The notes beneath the pieces are model-generated. The model worked only from the letters and a program-made list of their open reading frames with translations, had not been told where the DNA came from and made no database searches. Below, piece after piece: positions 12,922-23,764 of a stretch of 64,000 nt of DNA. Every line of letters begins with the position of its first letter. Position 1 is the first letter of the stretch. Origin of the DNA: Archivesica marissinica (lineage: Eukaryota; Mollusca; Bivalvia; Venerida; Vesicomyidae). The stretch is taken from NCBI GenBank assembly GCA_014843695.1, contig CM026393.1, positions 3,318,615 through 3,382,614 on the forward strand, read 5' to 3'. Position numbers and translations under genes: made by a program.

Positions 12922-13916
12922 ACCATTGTGTCCGGGTTCCGTGATATTGTATAGTGGTGATCTCAATAACCATTGTGTCCGGGGCCCGTGATATTGTATA
13001 GTGGTGATCTCAATAACCATTGTGTCCGGGGCCCGTGGTATTGTATAGCGGTGTTCTCAATAACCATAGTGTCCGGGGGCCGTGAATTGTATAGCGGTGT
13101 TCTCAATAACCATTGTGACCGGGACCCGTGATATTGTATAGTGTGTTCTCAATAACCATTGTGTCCAGGGCCCGTGATATTGTATAGTGGTGTTCTCAAT
13201 AACCATTGTGTCCGGGGACCGTGATATTGTATAGTGGTGGTCTCAATAACCATTGTGACCGGGACCCGTAATATTGTATAGTGGTGTTCTCAATAACCAT
13301 TGTGACCGGGGCACGTGATATTGTATAGTGGTGGTCTCAATAACCATTGTGACCGGGGACCGTGATATTGTATAGTGGTGGTCTCAATAACCATTGTGAC
13401 CGGGACCCGTGATATTGTATAGTGGTGTTCTCAATAACCATTGTGACCGGGGACCGTGATATTGTATAGTGGTGGTCTCAATAACCATTGTGACCGGGAC
13501 CCGTGATATTGTATAGTGGTGTTCTCAATAACCATTGTGTCCGGGACCCGTGATATTGTATAGCGGTGGTCTCAATAACCACTGTGACCGGGGACCGTGA
13601 TATTGTATAGTGGTGGTCTCAATAACCATTTTGACAGGGACCCGTGATATTGTATAGCGGTGGTCTCAATAACTAGTTACTTTATTGTGCTTATAGTTAC
13701 ACAATATCAATAACACATCCTATATACATCCAGAATATATCAACAAAGTATCCTACCAATACAGGTGGTCTCACATTACCTATCTAGCCATGACACACTA
13801 ACACACAGTTGCGCATCGCGGCATGCATATATCTGACACGTGACATAAATTGCATTGAATACATTAACTATGATAATTGAATCCCCAATGTATTTGTGCT
13901 CCTTGTCCGTTAGCCC

Positions 13917-14520
13917 GTTCCATGTCCACACAGATATCGTACCCAGTTCCATGTCCACACAGATATCGTACCCAGTTCCATGTCCACACAGATATCGTAC
14001 CCAGTTCCATGTCCACACAGATATCGTACCCAGTTCCATGTCCACACAGATATCGTACCCAGTTTCCATGTCCACACAGATATCGTACCCAGTTCCATGT
14101 CCACACAGATATCGTACCCAGTTCCATGTCCACACAGATATCGTACCCAGTTCCATGTCCACACAGATATCGTACCCAGTTCCATGTCCACACAGATATC
14201 GTACCCAGTTCCATGTCCACACAGATATCGTACCCAGTTCCATGTCCACACAGATATCGTACCCAGTTCCATGTCCACACAGATATCGTACCCAGTTCCA
14301 TGTCCACAAGATATCGTACCAGTTCATGTCCAACAGATATGGTACCATTTCCATGCCACACAGATATCGTACCAGTTATGTCACACAGATATCGTACCCA
14401 GTTCCATGTCCACACAGATATCGTACCCAGTTCCATGTCCACACAGATATCGTACCCAGTTCCATGTCCACACAGATATCGTACCCAGTTCCATGTCCAC
14501 ACAGATATCGTACCCAGTTT
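13917..14520. repeat. 29-bp minisatellite
   Basis: About 20 units of 29 bp contain ccatgtccacacagatatcg followed by tacccagtt. The units are nearly identical except for one extra T near 14065 and an indel-rich patch at about 14308-14398. The unit has no stop in several frames on both strands, so open frames of more than 200 codons run through it. They are a by-product of the repeat. The 240 bp between this array and the 47-bp array is unique sequence with no recognised feature. Confidence 0.95.
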
Positions 14521-14573
14521 GTGTTGTGTTTGTGTTGTATTGCTGGCAATCACTCGTAGTATCACGCTAATAT

Positions 14574-14920
14574 GAACACTATTTGGATTTAGTCCCAAGT
14601 AATTTACGTTTATTTGTTACAAGATTGGGGATATCTGCTCACACACTTCGAATTCACACTGGTAGATATTCCAGAAACCGAATACCTCGAAACGAGCGAT
14701 ATTGTCAATGTTGTAACAGTGGACAAATTGAAGATGAATATCATTTTATCATTGTTTGCCCATATTATCAAAATTTAAGAATTGTCTATGTAAAACAATA
14801 TTACCGTAACAACCCTAGCATGTTTAAATTTATACAATTACTCAAGTCCGAAAATAAGCATACACTATGTAAACTCGCAATTTTTTACAAACGAGCCATT
14901 GAAGGGGAAAGAAAGTTTGT
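14574..14920 (+). pseudogene. LINE ORF2 C-terminal fragment
   Basis: The frame runs straight in from the 5' truncation point with no start codon of its own. It encodes the tail of a reverse-transcriptase polyprotein. A zinc-knuckle-like C-terminal motif is visible: ERYCQCCNSGQIEDEYHF, then C five residues later, then PYYQNLR. This Cys-Cys-His-Cys spacing with an EDE.HF core is typical of ORF2 C-termini in invertebrate non-LTR elements. The reverse-transcriptase and endonuclease domains are absent, so it is a dead fragment. The frame then runs into a poly-T tract and reads phenylalanines. Confidence 0.78.
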
Positions 14921-14958
14921 TTTTTGTTTTTTTTTTTTTTTTTTTTTTTTTTGTTTTT

Positions 14959-15014
<56 letters not shown>
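14918..15014 (+). repeat. Long poly-T tract
   Basis: About 95 bases are nearly pure T, broken by a few single Gs. The tract lies inside the 3' part of the LINE fragment, between the end of recognisable ORF2 and the 3' UTR. It is not the element's 3' tail, which lies at 15241-15257. Its length is likely to be unreliable in the assembly. Confidence 0.9.
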
Positions 15015-15015
<1 letters not shown>

Positions 15016-15350
15016 TTTTTACTTGAATGCTATTACACATGCTTAATTTAAAATCTATACCACTCAGAAATATGAATAGGCCATTATGCAGTCTTCATTC
15101 TAAGAGACCAGTTTTGTTCATCCTCTATGTATGAGTAAATTTGTTTAAGCACTTCACTGTTTATGACGTGATAATATATATATATTGTATGTAATAATTT
15201 GTATATGATGATGTACTTTGTACAAATCGAAATAAATTATCTGTTCTGTTCTGTTCTGCTAATCATTAATCAAGTATGTGTCGCTATTATTCTGCGTGTC
15301 TACCTTGTCTGGTATATACGCCCCAATTCCTTTGGTATCCAGCCATTTGC

Positions 15351-15460
15351 AACTACTAACAACTCAACAGATCTCGATTAAATACGTTATGTTCATTAGC
15401 GCCCGAAATAGTCGAATAAAATATATCTCCACCAAACAGTGCTGCCTCATATTGATCTAC
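15351..15460 (+). repeat. Direct duplication, left copy
   Basis: This segment begins aactactaac, continues cagatctcgattaaatacg and ends tgctgcctcatattgatctac. It recurs at 15734-15878 on the other side of a SINE-B copy. The left copy is shorter, lacking two insertions of about 20 bp that are present in the right copy. Confidence 0.85.
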
Positions 15461-15740
15461 TGTGTTTTACGTTTAGTTATCGTCGCTACCGGTTGCCCAT
15501 ATGAGCGACGCCTCCTGATTAGATTAGTCATTTTAGATTTTTGGAGGATCGTGCAATGATACAGACAGAGACCCATTCCAGAGTCTCCTCTGGTTCTGTT
15601 ACGTGCACAGTGTACAACACCGACACGAGACCTCGGTTTAATGTTCCATCTGAAAGACTGTTCATTTTATTAGGGTCAGACGGGTGATCGAACCTGCGAT
15701 CCATGGATTACCAGTCCAGTGTGTTACCACTAGAACTACT
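15461..15740 (-). mobile_element. SINE-B, copy 1
   Basis: This is a tRNA-derived SINE in minus orientation. Read on the minus strand it begins with a tRNA-like head (gtagttctagtggtaacac as A-box region, actggtaatcc as anticodon arm, gcaggttcgatc as B box). It continues with a body containing ttaaaccgaggtctcgtgt and ccagaggagactctgg, and ends in cgtaaaacaca. The same element occurs at 30483-30779 and 32118-32351. It lies between two copies of a direct duplication far longer than a normal target-site duplication. Confidence 0.85.
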
Positions 15741-15878
15741 AACCACTCAACAGATCTCGATTAAATACGTTATGTTATTAAACAGTTTAGCAAGGGTCAT
15801 TAACCCCCGAAAGAGTCGAATAAAATAGCTCTCCATAATAATTGCAGTCCAAAATATTGCTGCCTCATATTGATCTAC
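15734..15878 (+). repeat. Direct duplication, right copy
   Basis: This is the second copy of the segment at 15351-15460, with two extra stretches (around attaaacagtttagcaaggg and around ataattgcagtcc). It overlaps the last bases of the SINE-B head. Confidence 0.83.
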
Positions 15879-16368
15879 AACCCCAAGTATAAGTCTTATA
15901 ATCGCTAAAAATAGACATTTTTGAATCTCTCTACCATACAGTAGCTACTTTGACACAGAAGTACCCTTCCTTAAAACGTATATTTGGTTTTCAAAGCTAA
16001 GATAAGTTTAAAATCATAGAATAACAATATACATGAATAATTTCAGAGCAACCAAATTGTCCCAAAATCAACACATATGACAACTATACATAACGTAAGT
16101 GTAGCATGATTGTGCGTACTTAAATAAAATACCAACGATTTATTCTCACGAAATTCTTAATAACTCCTGAAGCTTGTAAACTTTACACACCCATTTTCAA
16201 CAGCTTAGCAAACGTTTTGAACAGCGTACATTTATTTTATTCAGTTTCAGGCCCCAATGTTTTCCGACAAGTAGGGGTCGGAGAGCCATCCACTAGTAAC
16301 TTTACAATTTTTCCAATTTATAAATAATATCTAATATTTAACATAATACGTATATGTCTAAAACATGC
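15879..16368. other. Unique AT-rich DNA, no feature seen
   Basis: No open frame of note, RNA gene or recognised repeat is visible. It is probably intronic if the CYP26-like gene extends leftward. Confidence 0.5.
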
Positions 16369-16802
16369 AAGAAAGAAAGAAAGAAAGAAAGTGGAAATAA
16401 ATAAATAAAATAATAAATAAATATAAAAAAAAAAAAAAAAAGGAAGAAAGAAAGTAAAAACAAATTAATAAATAAAAGAAGAAAGACAGAAAGAAAGAAA
16501 AAATAATAAAGGAAGAAAGAAAGAAAAATAAATAAATGAAGGAAGAAATAAAGAAATACAGGAAGGAAGAAAGAAAGAAAGAATAAATAAAGGAAGAAAG
16601 AAAGAAAGGAAGAAAGAAAAAAGAAAATAAAATAAAGGAAGGAAAATAGATAGAAAGAAAGAAATAAAGGAAGAAAGAAAAATAAGAAAGAAAGAAAGGA
16701 AGAAAGAAAGAAAGAAAGAAAAAAGAAAGGAAGGAAGAAAGAAAAAAGAAAGAAAGGAAGAAAGAAAGAAGTAAAAAATAAAGGAAGAAAGAAAGAAAAA
16801 GA
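16369..16802 (+). repeat. Polypurine tract (GAAA/GGAA/AATA)n
   Basis: About 430 bases consist almost entirely of A and G on the plus strand, built from gaaa, ggaa, aata and related tetranucleotides, with a few T and C interruptions. The complementary strand is polypyrimidine and yields a meaningless Phe/Ser/Leu-rich frame. Tracts of this kind can form triplex DNA, but here that is only inferred from composition. Confidence 0.92.
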
Positions 16803-17179
16803 ACTAGACTGTCATATTCTTCATCATACATTTACACTCTTGAATGGCCGTGTTACTAATGGATATTAAGGGGGTTGTTCTGTGTATGAATATAGTCAAG
16901 TAGTATGTTAACTGACAAGTTCAGGCATCATATTATTTATGGAATCCCGGAAGTTTTCAGAAGACCGAATTGTGATTGCTGTTTCTTTTGTTATCTTATA
17001 CAAATAGTGTATATGAGATTTTGCTCCTTGTTGTGTCGACTTAGTCAGCTTTATCAATTTACATACATTTTAAGATATAGTAATACCAAATTGTTGGCAC
17101 ATTGAAATGGCTTCAAATATCCGAAGACCATTATTAAATTTTCTGCATTTAGAGGAGTAACGACATTTGCGGGCGAAAT

Positions 17180-17815
17180 TAGGTCCTTTATTTACTTGTT
17201 ACTGGTTGAAGTATTCTAGTTTGAAACCATTGCATGTTAGTGTCTTTAGATACCTTGAAAGGTAGTGAATAGGCATTTGTCTAATCCGCTTCTTCATAGC
17301 TAATGTTTAGTTTTTAGGTCCATTTTGTTTGACGTGTCTGTTTTTCATTATTAGTATTTAATATGTTGTTGTACATGGTCTGTGAACCATGTTTGTCTTT
17401 TATAATAGGTTTAATATGAATATGTATTGCTGGTCTACAAACAATATTCACACAATTAATATTCAACTTATTGAGTCTATTTTATACGGCATTGATAACC
17501 CCTTGGCATATGAGGGAATTTGTTTTTAAACTATATTCTACCATAAATTCGTCTAAAGCTAAGAACTCCCCATTTGTATTTAAAATATCCCCCACCATGA
17601 TAATTCCTGCATCAAACCACGACTTTAAGAAGAAACTCTTAGAACCTATTTGTATATGCTTGTTGTAGAACAAAGTCAACCCACCAATACGTTCAATGTT
17701 ATGTCTTACATATTGTGTCTTCATTAGTGTATCATTATATTTCGTTTTACGAACCCGTTTCATCGTTTTAACCCAATTTATAGATACATTGGAAACATTA
17801 CTACCTACAAACATT
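17180..17815 (-). pseudogene. L1/Tx1-like LINE ORF2 C-terminal fragment
   Basis: On the minus strand the first 110 residues match the region after the reverse transcriptase in L1/Tx1-type ORF2 proteins: LTLFYNKHIQIGSK, then FFLKSWFDAGIIMVGDIL, then NTNGEFLALDEF. Further downstream, at about 17220-17250, another frame encodes KDTNMQWFQTRIL, the conserved QWFQ.R block of the same family. Frame changes and stops separate the blocks. The corresponding region of the longer element at 31168-36472 reads KNWINSDIFFVNDIINRNG, so the two are related but not the same copy. The fragment abuts the Ty3/Gypsy remains. Confidence 0.72.
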
Positions 17816-17839
17816 CGACTTTGGTCTCATAGTGAATTA

Positions 17840-19610
17840 CTATCTGAAAAGTGTCAGCAGATTGTGTGTGTGTCCCCCTGGATTTGAAGACGAGTCATTT
17901 GCAATATTTGTGAGCATGTTCTCTCTTTGTTCGCTGTTTCTCATACGCTTCTCATCCCGTTGTACTATCTCATGTAAAGGAATAGGGTATTCATCAGAAG
18001 AGGTATCTCTTTCTATCCGATGCCTTTCATGTAATTTCTGACGAGCGATTAAGACTTTTGACCTATTAGTGGTGTCATGTTCATGTACATTCCCACTCTC
18101 TGTGCCCTCACTTTCACCCGCACTTGACTCTGGAGAGACAACATATTTACTTTTTCTTAACTGTCTCATGTCTGGATAATCTGGGATTTGCCAGTCAAGA
18201 TTAGCTAATCTTATTTGGTCTGCATGAGCAATAGTGACAGTGCCAGTCATTTGGTCAAGGATTATAAAGCTTACTGGTTCGTTGTTCAATTATTCTATAA
18301 TATGGTATCCAACTACCTGAATGTTTAGACTGTTTTCTGAAATTACTAGGTCGAAATTTTCGACTTACTCTCTATGTATGCATACTTATTTTGTCTCAAT
18401 TTTGCTTTCACCAAATTCCGATGCATTTGTGTGAATGCCTTGTAATGCTCCTTTATGAATGTCCTCACATACATATTGTCGATGCGGTTTTAATATGGTG
18501 TCAATAGGTAACACGACATAGCTTTTATATAACAGGGAAAACGGTGACTATTTTGCACTATCAGACACAGAAAATGGTATTTCTACGAGGGCTGGTGACA
18601 GATGTTAGTCTCATGTGGCTTGGTCCTCTTAGCACACGTAGACAAGATGGCATTCAGTGTTTTGTATGAGCGTTCCGTCCATGCGTTAAATTGCGGAGGG
18701 TAATATGTAGATTTAGCAGTAGATATTGTACAGTTTGATACACGATTGCAGCTATGTTCTCTATACCGTTATCAATGCACATTTCCAACCTACAACCAAA
18801 CCTTGGAAATGTCTCCTTCAATCAAGTATGCTATGTGGTGTGCAGATTTATCAGGTATACCGAACCTTTCTAATTGTCTTAGCACATGGGTATGGCGGTA
18901 TATCTGTAACCTGTAAAGGGTATCTGTTTCTTTTTAAGTTACGGGTTTGACATGTACACACTAACACACATACTCATACAATCATGTGTGAAATTGTGTA
19001 CGTAATCTGATAGTATTGAAGCATGTGTCTATCCCTATGTCACCATTTAAATAATGATATTGTCTTACTACATGTTTTCTTCTAACAGTGTCATAATGAG
19101 TCACAATATCTCTATATCTAGCCTGCTCCACTTTCATGTCAACAATAGTTACTTAGGTAAAGCTAGACTTATCAAGTTGGTCTGATTCTTTCCATTTGCA
19201 TAATGCGCGGTGATTTGAATTGAAAGCACTCGTCTTCCGAAACGTGTTGTCATATATATACAATGTATATACATACACCTAAGTATTGTGTCTGGTTCTG
19301 CAAAACATTACACGTCTTTAACTTGAGTTTCAACTTATGTTGACGTAACCTATCAAACACTATTTGTAAGTGCTGAAAACCTTTCATCCTCTGTTTTCGA
19401 AAAAAATCAATATATCGTCGAGGTAACTGATTCTAAACCATCTAGGAGAACATATATTATATTAGCTGTGAGAACACCTTAGATGGATTGCTTAATCTGA
19501 AGGGCATTTTGTTGAAGGTATATATGGGGTACCGGAGGTAACAAAGGATGTTTTCGGTGTCATTTTCATTCATCCATTGCAATCAAGCCAGTACCCTATA
19601 AGCTGTTCAT
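17840..19610 (-). pseudogene. Decayed Ty3/Gypsy-like pol
   Basis: Minus-strand remains of an LTR-retrotransposon polyprotein, in domain order. Near 19500-19600, with frameshifts, an RT palm segment ends FNKMPFRLSN. At 19425-19408 the catalytic box reads YLDDIL, followed by VFDRLRQHKLKLK and NQTQYLGV. Integrase pieces follow: CIDNGIENIA, and TYYPPQFNAWTERSYKTLNA at about 18640-18715. A 149-residue open tail at 17840-18289 carries TIAHADQIRLANLDWQIPD, which resembles the integrase C-terminus. The whole is shorter than an intact RT-RNaseH-integrase unit, so segments such as RNase H appear deleted, and many stops are present. I see no LTRs. Confidence 0.72.
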
Positions 19611-19653
19611 TTCAAGTGATGTGAATTACATTGAATCAATCAATAATACAATA

Positions 19654-19831
19654 CAGTCAAACCTGTGTTAACCAGCCAGCCAAGGGAATCTCAGAAAGTG
19701 GCTGCTTAGCACAGGTGGCTGCTTAATAGAGGTCAAATGTATAATAAAACAGCATATTGGGAATCTGGAAACTGGCTGCTTAATACAGGTTGGCTGCTTA
19801 ATAGAGGTGACCACTAACACAGGTTTGACTG
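19654..19831. mobile_element. 178-bp MITE with TA target duplication
   Basis: The left end is cagtcaaacctgtgtta and the right end is its inverse complement, taacacaggtttgactg, giving 17 bp of perfect terminal inverted repeat. A TA dinucleotide flanks each side (19652-19653 and 19832-19833). The interior repeats a tggctgcttaata motif and has no coding capacity. TA duplication and CAG-type ends suggest a non-autonomous Tc1/mariner or pogo-type element; the superfamily is inferred. Confidence 0.8.
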
Positions 19832-20109
19832 TAATTACACCAATAAAGAGTAATGGAATTTTGAATGATTTTGTAATTTTATTAAGCTTTCTAGTCAACA
19901 TACGATGACAAACAACAGGGACAAGGCAAGCTTGAGACTAGTGCCTGGTTTAAGTGTTCCCATTCTGAATATGGATTGTCATTAAAATATCTACCAATGC
20001 AATCAATCACGTGACCTTTAGAAGACTGATACACAATAATACAGTTTATGTGGCCTGCTATATTGTAATTAATGAACCTAACTGTACTTTAATATATTGA
20101 AAATTACCG

Positions 20110-22681
20110 ATAATACTGAATCTAGTATTAGCCATCGGTTATTTGCTACGCTCTCTGGTGTATCGTTAGTTTCGTTACTGATGTTACTGAATCTAGTATT
20201 AGCCATCGGTTATTTACTACGCTCTCTGGTGTATCGTTACTGATGTTACTGAATCTAGTATTAGCCATCGGTTATTTACTACGCTCTCTGGTGTATCGTT
20301 ACTGATGTTACTGAATCTAGTATTAGCCATCGGTTATTTACTACGCTCTCTGGTGTATCGTTACTGATGTTACTGAATCTAGTATTAGCCATCGGTTATT
20401 TACTACGCTCTCTGGTGTATCGTTACTGATGTTACTGAATCTAGTATTAGCCATCGGTTATTTACTACGCTCTCTGGTGTATCGTTACTGATGTTACTGA
20501 ATCTAGTATTAGCCATCGGTTATTTACTACGCTCTCTGGTGTATCGTTACTGATGTTACTGAATCTAGTATTAGCCATCGGTTATTTACTACGCTCTCTG
20601 GTGTATCGTTACTGATGTTACTGAATCTAGTATTAACCATCGGTTATTTACTACGCTCTCTGATGTATCGCCACTGTTCATACTGAATCTAGTATTAACC
20701 ATCGGTTATTTACTACGCTCTCTGGTGTATCGTTACTGATGTTACTGAATCTAGTATTAGCCATCGGTTATTTGCTACGCTCTCTGGTGTATCGTTACTG
20801 GTGTTACTGAATCTAGTATTAACCATCGGTTATTTGCTACGCTCTCTGGTGTATCGTTAGTTTCGTTACTGATGTTACTGAATCTAGTATTAGCCATCGG
20901 TTATTTACTACGCTCTCTGGTGTATCGTTACTGATGTTACTGAATCTAGTATTAGCCATCGGTTATTTACTACGCTCTCTGGTGTATCGTTACTGATGTT
21001 ACTGAATCTAGTATTAGCCATCGGTTATTTGCTACGCTCTCTGATGTATCGCTACTGATGTTACTGAATCTAGTATTAGTCATCGTTTATTTGCAACGCT
21101 CTCTGTTGTATCGTTACTGATGTTACTGAATCTAGTATTAGTCATCGTTTATTTGCAACGCTCTCTGTTGTATCGTTACTGATGTTACTGAATCTAGTAT
21201 TAGTCATCGGTTATTTACTACGCTCTCTGATGTATCGTTACTGATGTTACTGAATCTAGTATTAGCCATCGGTTATTTACTACGCTCTCTGATGTATCGT
21301 TACTGATCTTACTGAATCTAGTATTAACCATCGGTTATTTACTACGCTCTCTGATGTATCGCCACTGTTCATACTGAATCTAGTATTAACCATCGGTTAT
21401 TTACTACGCTCTCTGGTGTATCGTTACTGATCTTACTGAATCTAGTATTAACCATCGGTTATTTACTACGCTCTCTGATGTATCGCCACTGTTCATACTG
21501 AATCTAGTATTAACCATCGGTTATTTACTACGCTCTCTGGTGTATCGTTACTGATGTTACTGAATCTAGTATTAGCCATCGGTTATTTGCTACGCTCTCT
21601 GGTGTATCGTTACTGATGTTACTGAATCTAGTATTAACCATCGGTTATTTGCTACGCTCTCTGGTGTATCGTTAGTTTCGTTACTGATGTTACTGAATCT
21701 AGTATTAGCCATCGGTTATTTACTACGCTCTCTGGTGTATCGTTACTGATGTTACTGAATCTAGTATTAGCCATCGGTTATTTACTACGCTCTCTGGTGT
21801 ATCGTTACTGATGTTACTGAATCTAGTATTAGCCATCGGTTATTTGCTACGCTCTCTGATGTATCGCTACTGATGTTACTGAATCTAGTATTAGTCATCG
21901 TTTATTTGCAACGCTCTCTGTTGTATCGTTACTGATGTTACTGAATCTAGTATTAGTCATCGGTTATTTACTACGCTCTCTGGTGTATCGTTACTGATGT
22001 TACTGAATCTAGTATTAGTCATCGTTTATTTACTACGCTCTCTGGTGTATCGTTACTGATCTTACTGAATCTAGTATTAGCCATCGGTTATTTACTACGC
22101 TCTCTGGTGTATCGCCACTGTTCATACTGAATCTAGTATTAGCCATCGTTTATTTACTACGCTCTCTGGTGTATCGCCACTGTTCATACTGAATCTAGTA
22201 TTAGCCATCGGTTATTTACTACGCTCTCTGCTGTATCGCCACTGTTCATACTGAATCTAGTATTAGCCATCGGTTATTTACTACGCTCTCTGGTGTATCG
22301 CTACTGATGTTACTGAATCTAGTATTAATCATCGGTTATTTACTACGCTCGCTGGTGCATCGCCACTGTTCATACTGAATCTAGTATTAATCATCGGTTA
22401 TTTACTACGCTCTCTGGTGTATCGCCACTGTTCATACTGAATCTAGTATTAGCCATCGGTTATTTACTACGCTCTCTGGTGTATCGCCACTGTTCATACT
22501 GAATCTAGTATTAGCCATCGGTTATTTGCTACACTCTCTGGTGTATCGCCACTGTTCATACTGAATCTAGTATTAGCCATCGTTTATTTACTACGCTCTC
22601 TGGTGTATCGCCACTGTTCATACTGAATCTAGTATTAATCATCGGTTATTTACTACGCTCTCTGGTGTATCGCTACTGATC
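20110..22681. repeat. 62-bp minisatellite
   Basis: About 41 units of 62 bp contain tgaatctagtattagccatc, then ggttatttactacgctctct and ggtgtatcgttactgatgtt. Main variants are gccactgttcatac in place of gttactgatgttac, tcatcgtttatttgcaacg, and aaccatc. A 9-bp insertion (gtttcgtta) marks units at 20165, 20856 and 21671. Their spacings are 11 x 62 + 9 and 13 x 62 + 9, so blocks of units have been duplicated. Confidence 0.95.
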
Positions 22682-23514
22682 AATCTTGATTCAAAGTTCG
22701 TTGTGTCTCTCGAGTAATATTCTAGTTTACGTGTATCCAGCAACAAAAACAGAAACTAATACCCCATTCACAAATGATATTAATTCGAAATTGTCTCATA
22801 CTAAATTATGGCTTGCTACATAAAATTAATATTATCACATGAATGGTATTGTATTCAGTGCAATACAGCCATTATATATTTAATTATATCAGCACACGTG
22901 TAAAAACACATGGAAGGATTCGGATTGATCGCGGCATGTGTGCGTGCGTGCGTACGGTGCGTGCGTGCGTGCGCGCGCGCGCGTGCGCGTATAATGACAG
23001 TGCACTTGTGTTTATTGTCGAAGTATTTAGTTTCGGTTAATATCTAGCATGTCCTGTCCTCTTTGCACACGACTCAAGCAAAGCGTCCTAGATAGTTTAA
23101 TCAGTTGTCAACAAGAGGTTATTGCTCCATAAAACGGGTCACCTAATTGTTCCTGTAGACTGAAAGCACGTATACCAGTGATCTATATACAGCCGTCTAG
23201 CTGGCAAGCTTATTGAGAACAAAGTCAGGGCCGTATCGAATGCTTTGATAGATGTGAGACTATATTATTTTCAAATTAAATTTTTGACAAGTCAGCTGAT
23301 TCACACAAACGGTCACAACATTACAGTTTATAAACAAAATAGTTCCTCTATATAGGCTTATTGTTAATTTCAGTAAAATACACGAACAGGATACTTTGGT
23401 CATACTTATTGGGGCTTCCAGAGATACTACAGACGCCCATGATTTGATATTGTCAATGGTCCATGCTCAGACTAGTCGTGAATACGTTACGCCCACGTTA
23501 CGCCCACGAGAAAC
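22682..23514. other. Unique intronic DNA with a GT/GC tract
   Basis: No exon or transposon was recognised here. At 22937-22992 there is an alternating purine-pyrimidine stretch of gtgc and gcgc steps, a composition that favours Z-DNA. Confidence 0.55.
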
Positions 23515-23521
23515 ATGCAGT

Positions 23522-23757
23522 TTAGTTAATACAAATTTATTTTAGCTCGATTGCGAAACAAGTTCTTATAACTTATATTAATTACTCTCGAGACCTCATT
23601 CCTGATGGAATCCATCGCCACGAGGAAGAGAGAAGAGGCAACGTGGAAATTAAATGCCTTGCCTAAGGGCACAATCGTAACAGCTCCAGCGGGGTTCGAA
23701 CTCCGGACATTTTACACCTGAAGCGAATGCGCATCCACTGCGCCATCACGACTTCCA
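23522..23757 (-). mobile_element. SINE-A, full-length copy
   Basis: This is the most complete SINE-A in the window. Read on the minus strand it starts with a tRNA-like head: gtcgtgatggcgcagtggat holds the A box and gagttcgaaccccg the B box. The body follows (gtgcccttaggcaaggca) and then the tail (gtaattaatataagtt, then acttgtttcgcaatcgag). Direct repeats atgcagt at 23515-23521 and 23758-23764 mark a 7-bp target-site duplication. It is a retrotransposed element, not a tRNA gene, since no paired acceptor stem is evident. Confidence 0.9.
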
Positions 23758-23764
23758 ATGCAGT

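Larger units (their letters stand above)
1..13673. repeat. 47-bp minisatellite array with embedded SINE copies
   Basis: The unit is 47 bp; successive occurrences of tgatattgta fall 47 bases apart. A typical unit contains gtgatattgtatagtggtg followed by ttctcaataaccattgtg and ccggg. Common variants are g/t in the second half (gtggtgttctc or gtggtggtctc), agtgg or agcgg, and tgtcc or tgacc. By length there are about 250 units once the nine embedded SINE copies are removed. The array starts before the window and ends at aataac near 13673. Since 47 is not a multiple of three, reading frames stay short. By position it lies in intron 3 of the CYP26-like gene if that gene continues to the left. Confidence 0.97.
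14572..15257 (+). mobile_element. 5'-truncated non-LTR retrotransposon (LINE) end
   Basis: This 686-bp insertion holds the last part of a LINE ORF2, a 3' UTR and a short tandem 3' tail of ctgtt units (about 15241-15257). The 6-bp sequence gctaat occurs at 14566-14571 and again at 15258-15263, a candidate target-site duplication that marks both ends. A CTGTT-type tail rather than poly-A is known from some LINE clades. The clade is not assigned here. Confidence 0.8.

Noticed and set aside
1240..12991. The same 96-residue frame appearing nine times
   Set aside because: It is the SINE fragment plus satellite read in one frame; identical copies reflect amplification, not a gene family.
13776..14598. 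Overlapping open frames of up to 244 codons on both strands
   Set aside because: They are open in several frames at once because the 29-bp unit lacks stops. Composition is purely repetitive and there is no coding context.
16358..16831. 157-codon Phe/Ser/Leu frame resembling membrane segments
   Set aside because: It is the complement of the polypurine tract and purely low complexity.
20110..22681. CRISPR-like repeat-spacer array
   Set aside because: Units are contiguous and the whole 62 bp is conserved, so there are no unique spacers; the context is eukaryotic.
22937..22992. Possible CpG-island promoter
   Set aside because: It is a short GT/GC dinucleotide tract without surrounding GC-rich sequence or a gene start.
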